Source of the DNA: Anthopleura xanthogrammica
Lineage: Eukaryota > Cnidaria > Anthozoa > Actiniaria > Actiniidae
Direction: 5' to 3'
Assembly (NCBI GenBank): GCA_964019055.1
Contig: OZ025221.1
Location: 5,286,968-5,350,967, forward strand
Length of the DNA: 64,000 bases
The notes beneath the pieces are model-generated. The model saw only the letters and a list, made by a program, of their open reading frames with translations, made no database searches and had not been told where the DNA came from. Both the position numbers and the translations under genes were made by a program. Below, one piece after another: positions 26,453 to 38,000 of the stretch. How positions within the stretch are numbered: position 1 is the first letter of the stretch; each line of letters opens with the position of its first letter.

Positions 26453-27088
26453 GGTGGGCGCGTCGGACAGTAAGGTTTGACTTTCACAAACAAACTCAGG
26501 TAAGCAAGAATTCGATGTTTTTGAGCTGTACATCGCACTATATATCCAAGTAATTTACAGAAAAATGGTTATAAGTATCTGTAGATACTATTGATACGAG
26601 AATTTGGCCAGGAGTTAAGTTTTTTTTGCATAAAATCTGCGCAAAAGTTTGACAATTTTGAAACACGGAAGTTGAAATGCTTTGATTGTGAAATTCGAGA
26701 CTTGCCAAATTCGAACACTCTTATTTTTTCCAAGAGAACAAGTATAGTGAATCTTTTCATGTATGAAAAACAAGTATATCAATTTTATGTATATTAATAT
26801 TTATTTTTTTAACATTTTTGGCCCCATCCCTTCTTGCTATTGTGAAGCATATTTTTGAGGTGTGTGTGTGTGTGTCTGCATTCAACACAAATGGCCAGCC
26901 ATCCACCCCCTATACCAACAACCACACACACACACCACTACCCCCCCCCCCCCACCCCTGTAGACTTTCATGCATAGGCAATTCAAAGGTTCTTGACTTC
27001 AGTTATACAGCCATTTTAGGAAGCTCGACGTGTTCATAACTTAACATGTGAACATTTCCAAAGGTGTTCTAGAAATAATCCATCAAAA

Positions 27089-28225
27089 ATGATTGTGACT
27101 GAGGTTCCCACATTGGATGAAAATCTCAAGAAATTAACTCCATGGTGGGATGTCATTGCCAGGTATCTTATTGCTGTAATGATGGCCATGGCCTTGACAA
27201 GCATTGCCGTACAAGTCACCAAAGACAACTTGATTTGTGTCCCTGCAATCAACTGCAGTAACTCAAATATATCAGATGATGCTGCTAAGTTATGCCAGTC
27301 ACTTATGCCAAAAAGTTTGAAGAAAAAAGTCTTGGCAAAAATGGTTGATAGAAGATTCTACGATTACGTTGATTCTGTTTGTTTCCAGGAATTGAGTTGG
27401 TTTACAAAGTTTTTTCCTCTAATTATTTTGGTAGAAGCAGTGATCCTTCTGGTTTGGGATATTCTGTGGACCAAGTTGCCATGCTCTTCCTCAGTATTAA
27501 ATCATTTTGTGTCTTTGGCAGATGAAGGATACAGTTCCTTAGCAACTATGGACATCATATTAGGGAAAAAGGAAGAAGCAGACCATGCAAGTCCTGCACA
27601 TGACCTGCAAGGTAGAAGTGATATCGATAGTGTGCCATTATTAACGAGGAATCAAGCAACAGTAACTGATCATGACACCATCCTCAAGGCTGATTTTCTC
27701 AAAGTCCTAAACTTGGCTAAGAAAGCTGAACATTTTAGAAACGAGTATACAAAAGAGGGCTGCTGTAAATCTTTGTATTGTTTTTACCTAACGCGAACAT
27801 CCCTTCAGTTGGCTACATGTGTCATTTCTTTTGTAGTCAATTTTATTGATTACAAAAACTTTTTTAGTTTTAGTAATACAGTTCATTTCAAATGTGTTAT
27901 TGATGAGATTGTCTTCACCAAGGAGTATGAGCATTTTGAATGTTCCCACCCATCGGCACCCTACTTCCAGATTGCCTTAATACTATTCTTAATTTCTTTA
28001 GGTTTCCATTTTCTAATATCAATTATTGCATTAGTTGAAATAGGACGTTGTGGAAGGTCTTACGAGTTCCCTAAGAATTCAGAGAGTGAGAATGGTAATG
28101 ATTTTGCTTTCCTTTTCTATCTTTTAACAAAACATGATAAGCTGTATGCTGACAAGGTTTCTGAAATATTTGAAACTGGGACCTATAAAAACCTGAAAAC
28201 ACACTTACACAACACTTCCAGGTGA
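27089..28225 (+). CDS. LRRC8-like channel subunit lacking leucine-rich repeats, copy 2
   Basis: 378 residues, closest to copy 1 and sharing most of its length. The topology is the same: four membrane segments, outer-loop Cys50, 56 and 69 with VDSVCF, and paired cysteines in the second outer loop. Differences cluster in the cytoplasmic loop (KKEEADHASPAHDL) and around TM3 (LATCVISFVVNFIDYKNFF). The NMT glycosylation sequon of copies 1 and 3 is replaced by MPKS. It ends HLHNTSR, again just before where LRRs would start. The 5' leader donor reads CTCAG|GTAAGC. The 3' sequence after the stop (TGATTTCGCTTCTC) is uninterrupted, unlike copy 1. Same family assignment and uncertainty as copy 1. Confidence 0.85.
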   Translation: MIVTEVPTLDENLKKLTPWWDVIARYLIAVMMAMALTSIAVQVTKDNLICVPAINCSNSNISDDAAKLCQSLMPKSLKKKVLAKMVDRRFYDYVDSVCFQELSWFTKFFPLIILVEAVILLVWDILWTKLPCSSSVLNHFVSLADEGYSSLATMDIILGKKEEADHASPAHDLQGRSDIDSVPLLTRNQATVTDHDTILKADFLKVLNLAKKAEHFRNEYTKEGCCKSLYCFYLTRTSLQLATCVISFVVNFIDYKNFFSFSNTVHFKCVIDEIVFTKEYEHFECSHPSAPYFQIALILFLISLGFHFLISIIALVEIGRCGRSYEFPKNSESENGNDFAFLFYLLTKHDKLYADKVSEIFETGTYKNLKTHLHNTSR

Positions 28226-28466
28226 TTTCGCTTCTCTCAGGTTGAAGGAATTAGCCAATCAGAGAGCATTTTGTTTGTAGCTCAATGTTTCCTAGTTCTA
28301 GGTTTTTGGCTCGATTTACGACAGCTTTTGCTTGAAAATAAAGAAAGTAAAACTCATCCGTGCTAATATTCACCAAATACCTTTTAGAAAAAGGATATTT
28401 TGTCGTTGCATGGTGGAAAATATTTCATTTTGACAAGAGATAATAGAAAACACTTGGAAATTTTCG

Positions 28467-28645
28467 CTGTGACAAACAATGCATTGCGCCCCTAGATTCC
28501 AGATCACCTGGTTGTAACTTCTAAATTGTGTGTGCAAAGCTAACAACTGTTTTTACACTGAAGAAGGTCTGAGACCAGACAGAAACGTCTGTATAATTTT
28601 TTTACAATTTAAGCCAGTGTCTACTAGCTAGTTTATTAAAATTAT
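28467..28645. mobile_element. Insertion present only in unit 2
   Basis: About 180 bases (GCTGTGACAAACAATGC to CTAGTTTATTAAA) interrupt a stretch that is continuous in unit 1 near 23790. No clear inverted ends were seen, so the class is unknown. Confidence 0.6.
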
Positions 28646-28963
28646 CATGAATCCTGGCTGCAATTTTCGCATTTTCAAAATTAGATGCTCTCCAAATCTA
28701 TATTCAAAACTACTTATGTTTGTCATCCAATAATATTGCCATCAGTGCCTGATCAGTTTCACTGGGCCTCAATACAGTAAAGTCTTTAGTAAAGCAATAA
28801 ATAAATAGCTAGTTGAGAATGGGAAAAAGTTTTGATTACATTGGCGAAACTAATTCTGAAATGAAAAGAGAGAAAGACCAATATTAGAAATCAAGAAAAA
28901 ATCTATGATAAATGGTAATCAGATTTACAAAGAAAACAATTGTGTCAAGTGAAGTTATATGTG

Positions 28964-29088
28964 AATAGCTGTTATTACCAATGCAAATGAGATATTCTTT
29001 TGTTTTAAGAATCATACAAGAGAGGCTATCGGGTCGATACAATGCTTGTTGTCTAATTTGCATGCTGCCATCTGTAATAACAGCTATT
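28964..29088. mobile_element. MITE, AATAGCTGTTAT family
   Basis: Counterpart of the unit 1 copy at 24113-24242, slightly shortened at its left end. Confidence 0.7.
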
Positions 29089-30123
29089 AGGAAGTGTAAC
29101 AATTTCAGATTGCATAGTTTTTTTATTGTGAACTACTAGCTAGCTTCAGCCAAAATAGGCATTTGATTATTAACAGATATTATTAGAACCAGCAATCTTA
29201 ATTTGCTTATGTTTTATGTAAAGTGGAGTCCGAAACTTGCATGTTTGGTGGCTAAAGGGTCAACGTTTAGCGGTCTCGTTTGACCACAGGCGAAGAACCA
29301 CTCTAATAAATGAAGAAAAACATTAATATGTATTTAATTCTGTCTTTTTTCTGCATGCGCTGTTGTTTCTGACATCATCCCTACTCCCCTTAGTAGCAAT
29401 TTTTTTCACAACTACATAATATACTAACAAGGTAGGCAACTCACTGGGCTTCCTGTGGAAAAATTCAAGATTTGACGAAGGAAAACCACAAATTTCACAC
29501 AGTTTGGCTCCGAAAGAAAAAGGACCTTACAGAAAGTTGTACTCACATGTAATCTCTAATTATTTATAGTTTTTTTGGAGAAGAAATGCCCTAAAAATAT
29601 TTTTTTAGGCGTTTTCCTACCTGAACTGATGTGCCGACAGTTGGGCTTGTCCTTGCGCAGAGCCTGAGCACGAGAAATTGATCAAAACACGTACTATCCC
29701 TCCCCTCCCCAAGACATTTTTGGTTCATGCAGAAATGCGTCCCATTCCCACATGCATTTTACTTCCGGTCTCTTTTCAACCAATAACAAGTGTCGTCTGT
29801 TTTGATTTGACAAGTACATACCTTGTTGCCAACAAAGTTGGCTAACATAGAGGAGTTTCAGGAGTTTTGAGTTTGTTATGGAAGTGTGTCATTTCTTTTG
29901 TTCTAAACAGGTTTGACTGGTTAACCCTCCATATAAGGAAGTGTACCTAGTTTTGTTGTGAGTTGTGAGTAATTATGTGGCGTGACTTCGGGGCGACGAA
30001 TTGGCTGCTGCACACTGAATCCAATAGGTTTTTTCGTTCAACTTCTAAAAATTATCTAAATCTTCTAAAAAAGTATCTAATTTTAAATCTCATCACTTCT
30101 TTTGCATAGTTAGATTTTCTGAA

Positions 30124-30446
30124 GGGAGCATTCATTTTTTAGGAGGGGGGGGGGGGCCAGAGGAATTAGGGGGGGGTCATTAAAAAATTACTAGATAAAA
30201 GGGGGGGGTCACATTTTTTTTACGTTGAACCAGGGGGGGTCATGAATAAAAATACAGTGTTTTTTTTTTTTTTAGTCGTTTTCTGGGGGGGAGGCTAGAA
30301 AATTTTTATATTTGGAAGTGGGGGGGGGGGGGGTTATCGAAATATTAAATTCCTTACCATGGGGGGCTGCATTTTTTTTCTATTTGATTCCTCTAATTCC
30401 TCCAGCCCCCCCCCCCCCCCCCCCCTCCTAAAAAATGAATGCTCCC
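30124..30446. mobile_element. G/C-tract MITE present only in unit 2
   Basis: Ends GGGAGCATTCATTTTTTAGG and the inverse CCTAAAAAATGAATGCTCCC flank long G and C runs. Unit 1 reads TTTTCTTAAGAAC at the empty site. The flanks fit a short TAA-like duplication, as in PIF/Harbinger elements, but one side is altered. Confidence 0.85.
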
Positions 30447-30787
30447 TAAGAACAAACGCTAGGTGTCAATTCCATTACTGATAAGTATGACTAGTTAGTA
30501 TATTATATGTACAGTAGTTGTGAAAAAAATTGCTACTAAGGGGGGTAGGGATGATGTCAAAAACAACAGCGCTCAGGAAAAAAGACAAAGAATCAAATAC
30601 ATATTCCTCTTTTCCTTCATTTATTAGAGTGGTTCGCCTGTGGTTTGACGGACTCCTTTGAATTCTACAAACGTTAACTTTTTAGCCACCAAACATAAAA
30701 GTTTCAGGCTCCAATAAGAACATGTTATGATGTCTGGTGTTCAGAGGTGTTCACGATTTAGATGCAAACGACTGTATCTGGTCAACT

Positions 30788-31262
30788 CACAGGCAGCCCA
30801 AGCTTGTTCTGTAATATTTTGTAGCATCTAAAATTGGTACTTTTATGAATAAAAATAACTTACCTTGATAGCTTGTTAAATGTTTTGATGTCTGGTCGAT
30901 TTTGAAGCCATTTTGGAGCGTTTTTACGGAGACAACGTCATTTTGATTTCCCCTTCTAAACAAAATCCAAGCAAAATCCCAAGGCAGCTGCACTCTCACG
31001 GCGACACCAACCTCTAGGAGCCTGTGTAGGAGCTCAATAAATCAAATCCACAGGCAGCCCAAGCAATCCTTTTGTAACGGTCCGTGGTATGGTTTTTCAT
31101 AGGAAAAATCGTAAAAGAAAATAAAAAATACAAAAACTCAATAAATATTTAGTGAAATACAATTCAATGACTATTTCTATACTCATAGTAAGTCTCTAAT
31201 TGATCCTTCGCATGATTTTTCATACATCGGACTTTACAAAAGGATTGCTTGGGCTGCCTGTG
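30788..31262. mobile_element. CACAGGCAGCCCAAGC inverted-repeat element
   Basis: Second copy of the element at 25993-26452, at the equivalent junction just before unit 3. Confidence 0.75.
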
Positions 31263-31892
31263 GGTGGGCGCATCGGACAGTAAGGTTTCACTTTCACAAA
31301 CAAATTTAGGTAAGCAAGAATTCGATGTTTTTGAGCTGTACATCGCACTATATATCTAAGTAATTTACAGAAAAATGGTTATGAGTATCTGTAGATACTA
31401 TTGATACGAGAATTTGGCCAGGAGTTAAGTTTTTTTTGCATAAAATCTGCGCAAAAGTTTGACAATTTTGAAACACGGAAGTTGAAATGCTTTGATTGTG
31501 AAATTCGAGACTTGCCAAATTCGAATACTCTTATTTTTTACCAAGAGAACAAGTATAGTGAATCTTTTCATGTATGAAAAACAAGTATATCAATTTTATG
31601 TATATTAATTTTTTTTTTTTAAACATTTTTGGCCCCATCCCTCCTTGATATTGTGAAGTATATTTTTGAGGTGTGTGTGTGTGTGTCTGCATTCAACACA
31701 AATGGCCAGCCATCCACCCCCTGTACCCACAACCACACACACACACCACTACCCCCACCCCTGTAGACTTTCATGCATAGGCAATTCAAAGGTTCTTGAC
31801 TTCAGTTATACAGCCATTTTAGGAAGCTCGACATGTTCATATAACTAACATGTGAATATTTCCAAAGGTGTTCTAGAAATAATCCATCAAAA

Positions 31893-33092
31893 ATGATTGT
31901 GACTGAGGTTCCCACATTGGATGAAAATCTCAAGAAATTAACTCCATGGTGGGATGTCATTGCCAGGTATCTTATTGCTGCAATGATGGCCATTGCATTG
32001 ACAAGCATTGCCGTACAAGTCACCAAAGACAACTTGATTTGTGTCCCTGAAATCAACTGCAGTAACTCAAATATATCAGATGATGCTGCTAAGTTATGCC
32101 AGTCACTTAATATGACAAACAATTTGAAGAAAAAAGTCTTGACAAAATTGGTTGATAGAAGATCCTATGATTACGTTGAATCTGTTTGTTTCCAGGAACT
32201 GAGTGGTTTTACAAAGTTTTTTCCTCTAATTATTTTGGTAGAAGCAGTGATCCTTCTGGTTTTGGATATTCTGTGGACCAAGTTGCCATTCTCTTCCTCA
32301 GTATTAAATCATTTTGTGTCTTTGGCAGATGAAGGTTACAGTTCCTTAGCAACTATTGACATCATATTAAGACATGGAATTCCGAAGCCGGTTAAAAAAA
32401 GGGAAGGAGACCCTGCAAGTTCTGCAAATGAGCGCATTGCATTTTTATCACAGAGGCATGAATCGCTGAGAAAGTCTATCACCATCCCTGAGGCTGATGT
32501 TCTCAAAGTCCTAAACTTGACTGAGAAAGCTAACAATTTTAGAGATAAGTACACACAGGTTTCATGTGAAGAGAGATTATGTTGCTTTTCCTGTAAAATA
32601 TCTTTGCATGGTTCTTACATAACCCGAATATTCTTTCAGTCATTTATGTGCATTATTTTTTTAATATCCAATCTTATTGATTTCAAAAACTTTTTTAGTT
32701 TTAGTAATACAGTTCATTTCAAATGTGTTATTGATGAGATTGTCTTCACCAAGGAGTATGAGCATTTTGAATGTTCCCACCCATCGGCACCTTACTTCCA
32801 GATTGCCTTAATACTATTCTTAATTTCTTTAGGTTTTCATTTCATAATATCAGGTTATGCATTTGTTGAAATCCTGCGTCATGGAACGTCTTACACTTTC
32901 CCTATTTTGGAGGTCAAAACTAAAGATAATGAGGGGAGTAAAACATCTACGTCTAATGATTTTGCTTTCCTTTTTTATCTTTTAACAAAACATGATAAGC
33001 TGTATGCTGACAAGGTTTCTTATTTCTTTAGACCTGAGACCTATGACGACCTTCCAGGAAATATATCAAACTATATGTCTGAGAACAAATGA
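31893..33092 (+). CDS. LRRC8-like channel subunit lacking leucine-rich repeats, copy 3
   Basis: 399 residues, the most diverged copy. Residues 1 to about 158 and the second outer loop/TM4 block (FSFSNTVHFKCVIDEIVFTK onward) are almost identical to copies 1 and 2, also in DNA. The cytoplasmic loop (RHGIPKPVKKREGDPASS) and TM3 with its approach (SYITRIFFQSFMCIIF) are wholly different, and the C-terminus gains VKTKDNEGSKTSTS before the common NDFAF block. It ends PGNISNYMSENK with no LRRs. A cysteine-rich stretch (CCFSCKIS) precedes TM3. It probably co-assembles with its sisters, but that is inference. Confidence 0.85.
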   Translation: MIVTEVPTLDENLKKLTPWWDVIARYLIAAMMAIALTSIAVQVTKDNLICVPEINCSNSNISDDAAKLCQSLNMTNNLKKKVLTKLVDRRSYDYVESVCFQELSGFTKFFPLIILVEAVILLVLDILWTKLPFSSSVLNHFVSLADEGYSSLATIDIILRHGIPKPVKKREGDPASSANERIAFLSQRHESLRKSITIPEADVLKVLNLTEKANNFRDKYTQVSCEERLCCFSCKISLHGSYITRIFFQSFMCIIFLISNLIDFKNFFSFSNTVHFKCVIDEIVFTKEYEHFECSHPSAPYFQIALILFLISLGFHFIISGYAFVEILRHGTSYTFPILEVKTKDNEGSKTSTSNDFAFLFYLLTKHDKLYADKVSYFFRPETYDDLPGNISNYMSENK

Positions 33093-33266
33093 TTATTCAC
33101 TTTACAATTTTACTTACTACTGACATAACTGGCAATGCATATCAATCAAGTTTAGTGCAACAAAAAAGTTATAAGATTAGATGCTCTCCAAATGTTTATT
33201 AACAAAACTACTTTCATTTTCAATTAATGTTTGCCATCCAATAATATTGCCATCAGTGCCTGATCA

Positions 33267-33660
33267 CCCGGGGGGGGGGGACTCCCTATCGAAAGAGGGT
33301 GGGGATGCTTGCCGAAAATCTTAAAAATGGACCCTAAAAGGGACCTGTGTTGTCAGTTTATGGGCGTGGCAGGGATAAAATTCTACCCCTAAGAGGGACC
33401 AAGGAAAAACGTATCCAAGGCTGGGTTTCTCGATTTAATTTATTAACATCAAACGCCTTCTGCTCGTATATAAAATAAACATCCTTGAAAAGAAGCATTG
33501 TTGTTGCTGTTTATTTTAAAACCCCTAAAAGGGACCACAAAACTCAGCTGGTGGGCATTCTCGTTCATAACACCCTAAGCGGGACCGAAACCTCGATTTC
33601 AACCCCTAAAAGGGACTGCGAGCATCCCCGTCCCTTCGACCTCCGAGTCCCCCCCCCAGG
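33267..33660. mobile_element. hAT-like MITE in unit 3
   Basis: Same family as 23196-23549: CCCGGGG start, C-tract end and internal CCCTAAAAGGGACC words. CCTGATCA is duplicated on both sides (33259-33266, 33661-33668); units 1 and 2 have a single CCTGATCA there. Confidence 0.9.
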
Positions 33661-34383
33661 CCTGATCAGTTTCACTGGGCCTCAATACAGTAAAGTCTTT
33701 AGTAAAGCAATAAATAAATAGCTAGTTGAGAACTGGAAATAGTTTTGTTTGCATTGGCCAAACTAATTCTGAAATGAAAAGAGAGAAAAAAGACCAATTT
33801 ATTAGAAATCAAGAGTATGAGTACTGTATTCTTAGAGTACAAAGAAAACAAGTGCATCATGTGAAGTTATATTGGAATTATGAAGTACTTAACAATGTCA
33901 GATTGTATAGTTCATTTAATGCATAGTTAAGCTTCAGCCAAAATAGGCATTTGACTATTTGTAGATATTATTAGAGCCAGCAATATAATTTGCTCATGTT
34001 TTAAGACTCTGATTGATTGTTCTTGCTGGAGTGCCACGTTCACCTAACTGGCATGGACTGAATGTCAGTTTCCTTGTCTATTTTGAAGACTGAAATAGAA
34101 ATATGCATGCATGCTGCGCTAGTTAGATTAAGCACACTTCCACTGGCACAACATGAGAGAAGTGCTATAAGAGATTAAAGATGACGTGTAATGTAGAGTG
34201 TTCTGTGAATCCCTAAGTGCCTGCACTATAGCACAGCAAGCAAGTTTTTAAATGTCTTTTATGAGATACAAGAATAGCCATTATTTTAGATACAAATGAT
34301 GAAATAGAATTTAAATAGTGTGCTCTTGTGCTGTAAGTTTTTTTTTTAAAGCACACTCCCCCATTTAGCAATTAGAGAGTGAG

Positions 34384-34563
34384 ATATACAGCTATTTCAA
34401 AATTTAAGGTTGGTGAGGGTTTTGTTGCATGTTCCATATTGTTGTGATCTTTTGTTGATTGCATTCACATCGTCCATTATTAATAATACATTTCAGGCTT
34501 GGTATGCAACATGCTACATGCAACAAAACCTTCATCAACCTTTTTTTAAATAGCTGTATCTTA
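34384..34563. mobile_element. MITE
   Basis: Ends GATATACAGCTATTT and AAATAGCTGTATC are inverted, followed inward by GGTTTTGTTGCATGT and GCAACAAAACC. Confidence 0.7.
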
Positions 34564-34713
34564 ACATTTACTTTATAATGCAGTAGAGAGACAATGATGT
34601 ATTTGTTTTATATTGCTTGAATGTAACACAATTAAAATAAATAAAGTTTTGTCAATCCGTATAATAGTACGAGTATATAAAGTACCTAGTTTGTTAATAT
34701 TTAGATTACTGGT

Positions 34714-35007
34714 TATAGAGTGTTTACACTATGTCCATGAAATAAAATCTAAATAGGTACTACCTAATAGTTTTTATTTAGTGACTATTAGTCACTATCA
34801 CTCAACTGGAACAGCTTCAGTAACAATACACAAGGGAAATCAAATAATCAAGACGATGGAAAGATAATACTTTATTTAATAGAGGCATACTTTATTGTTA
34901 CTGAAGCTGTTCCAGTTGAGTGATAGTGACTAATAGTCACTAAATAAAAACTATTAGGTAGTAACTATCTAGATTTTATTTCATGGACATAGTGTAAACA
35001 CTCTATA
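34714..35007. mobile_element. Foldback element with arms of about 110 bases
   Basis: Left arm TAGAGTGTTTACACTATG... and right arm ...CATAGTGTAAACACTCTA pair almost perfectly around a spacer of about 65 bases, flanked by TA. Its right end lies within about 8 bases of a splice donor of the TEX47-like gene. Confidence 0.9.
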
Positions 35008-35014
35008 TACTTAC

Positions 35015-38000
35015 CACTTTCTAACACAACATTTAATGGTTTGGTGTATCTCTTCAGGTATTCTGATGGGGTGCTGAGTTCTTTTGAATTGATAAGATAT
35101 TCTAGCAAATCTAAAGACAGACAAAAATGAATAACTCCTTGTCCTTACAGCGCGACGCGCAAAAGTATGACCACATTTAATGTATTTGCATACTTCTATG
35201 CACGGGATTTTGTACGTTAAACAGACACATTTGATGCCAAGCTGTCTGGTTTTACCAAATAAGGCTTGTAAAAGCTCGTTTGGCAGCAAAAAGCCTGTGC
35301 TTAGAAGTATGCGAATATATTAAAAGTGGTCATACTTTTGTGCGTCGCGCTGTAATTAGATTGGTTACATGTCTTTATGCACCATGCATATAACATTCAG
35401 CATTTTACAATAGACACCTTACACATAAGGATGAAAATACCAGAATGGCAACACCTAAGGATGATGACTGATGACATGTTTTCAATATGGTTTTTCATGC
35501 ATGCACCAACTGATATCCTAGTTAGGATGGTAATGCCAAGGAGGATGGCACACACATGAAAAACCATTGATAATTTTTGAAATGTGCTTGCATCATTGCC
35601 CCAGCATTGTCGTCATCAATGCTTGTCGGTGTACAAAGTTACTAATACATATAGCTCTCAGTAATCTGCATGCATCCTGACTTATATTTTGGTTATGTCA
35701 GTTTCTCCGCTGACTGTTACTGGGTTAGGAAGACTGTAGAAGAACCCGGCAAAAATCCCTCTTGTCATGATCAAGGGACACATCAAACAATCTCAAACCA
35801 GACTGAACCTATGAGAACCACTGCCGCAAAAGGTTCAGAACACAAATTAAGCAATGTCACAGGCAACGGTTGATGTATGTATGTACATATGTACCCATTC
35901 CCATGCTTTGTATACATGTAAACATACATACATTAGAAGATAAGAGAACCTGCCGAGTACTCTATAATTTCACAGCCATATGTGGGTGGGTATATCCTGG
36001 AGTCTTCAGGAGGCAGTCTACAGGGTGCAGCACCTGCAGCAACCAGTTTGTGTTGCAGGTACTATGGATACATACCTTGTCTAACCAGTAGTTCAGGTAC
36101 TTTTTCTGGAAGTTGGTCCATTGTTTTACTTAAACTTAACTGAAATAATACCAAGCAAATTATTTATTAAAAGCTGCATCAGATATTTGAAGGACGTCTA
36201 ATTCAAAGTTTAAAAAATTCCTCTTCAAACTAAAATTGGGAAGCACATGTGGCATGCCCTCTCTGCTAATGGGTTGCCTTTCACCAAGGCAACCCAGGTT
36301 TGAGTCCCGCCAGGCTCTAGTGTGTCATATGTGAGTAGAGTAAATGCTTGTTGGTTCTCTCCTGTGCTTTGAGGGTTTTTCTCCTGGATCTCTAGTTCTG
36401 GTTTTTCAAATTTCAATTCGATCTTCAGCTTTCATCTAGTTGGAGCCTTTAATTTCTTGATATTGTTTATAGCTCTGTTGTCAGTGATTGTCCCATGCTG
36501 TGATACAACAGCCAAAGGTTAATAGATTTTTCAATAATACCTTTGGAAGTTTTCCCAGATATTCACCAAGTTTTAATAATAGACTAAGGGCTTCCATAAC
36601 CTAAACAAAGAAAGATCATAATGAAGAGATAATTATATACAAAATATAGAGTTATTAATTAAAGTGATAAGTAAAATGCCTAGTGCAAAAAGGAAATTTT
36701 GTATAAGTGTAGAACAACATGGCATACAACACTAACAAAGTTACAGCGCGACGCGCAAAAGTATGACCACATTTTAATGTATTCACATACTTCTATGCAC
36801 GGGATTTTTTTCTTTGAACAGACACATTTGATGCCAAGCTGTCTGGTTTTACCAAATAAGGTGTGTAAAAACCTGTTTGGTAGCAAAAATCCTGTGCAAA
36901 GAAGTATGCGAATATATTAAAAGTGGTCATACTTTTGCGCGTCGTGCTGTAAGGGACCTTATTCTAATAGCATCAACAAGCATCAAGGACAGTGACACCA
37001 AGACAATGACTCAAGCATGTTTTCAATTCAAAATGGTTTTTCATGTGCCAGAACAAGAATAGCACCAACTGACATTTTAGCAAGGATAAGTAGTACCAAG
37101 TACCAATTGAAAAACAGTTGCTTGTGGCATCCTCATCCTCAATTATGATTGTAAGTTGATGCTCATGAGGTTCCTAGTACCAGGAACCAATGACATCCTC
37201 TGAAACATGCACAAGATTACTGCCCATCCAATCAAAATGCTCAGATATGATGCTCTCCAATACAAGGAGCTTTCTCGACAAAATTTTTCACAAAATTTGC
37301 AATATTGTCTTTCACTTACAGCAACATCAATGGATTCATTTGTTGTATACTCTTGCATTCTTGCAGCTGATTGGTTGATGCACCTGAAACTCCACTGAGT
37401 GAACAGTCTGTTTTGAAGCTGAGGGTTCAGTTAAGGAAGACAGTGAAACCAGTATGTAGAAAAAAAGGTAGGCACCCCTCCCCCTCTAGTGACTGATCTT
37501 TGACTGTGACACCCCTTCTAATTATAAACACCTTGCTGTTTTTTCAAAGGATACATCACCAGAATAGACAAGAATTTTGGAATTATACATCATTCCCCTA
37601 AATATGAGCATAAGAACAGTTATGAACAAAAGAAAAATAAATAGAACATATACCATTAAGCAAAAAAATATGGGAAAGATTTGTATCGAGAAAGAAATGT
37701 ATTACATTGTTGCAGAAGTTATTCATTCTCTTTTGTGAGGTTTTGTAATTTTGGATACATGAGAAATTATCTAAGGAAGGTATATTCCAATTATTTCCTA
37801 GTGGAACTTAACAATAGACCTTTTTGGCTTGTGATAGTCTTTATTATCCAAAAATTAAAAAAACCAGCACTGAACATGTGCAACAGAGCTTTCCCATTTC
37901 AGACCATGTATTATTCACTAGAGTATCATTTCTTGCATAACGGTTGCACATGAGAAGACACGTGAATACAGAGACTGCAGAACACTGTAAAAAGTGGTGG

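Larger units (their letters stand above)
21470..26470 (+). repeat. Segmental duplication unit 1
   Basis: The first of three direct copies, recognisable by the shared word CAAGAATTCGATGTTTTTGA near 21510, 26507 and 31316. It carries a channel gene, a non-coding 3' region and several insertions absent from one or both sister units. Confidence 0.9.
26471..31280 (+). repeat. Segmental duplication unit 2
   Basis: Second direct copy. It aligns with unit 1 from the 5' leader through the 3' flank, apart from the insertions listed separately. Confidence 0.9.
31281..34005 (+). repeat. Segmental duplication unit 3 (shorter)
   Basis: Aligns with the other units from the leader through the gene, then resumes after a gap at ATGCTCTCCAAAT (about 33180). 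Similarity fades after about 34005. Confidence 0.85.
34006..35014. other. Non-coding region with foldback elements
   Basis: No gene was recognised. It holds a MITE (34384-34563), a large foldback (34714-35007) and a dispersed repeat (about 34208-34340) also seen near 53459-53580. The missing last exon of the TEX47-like gene could lie here. Confidence 0.5.
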
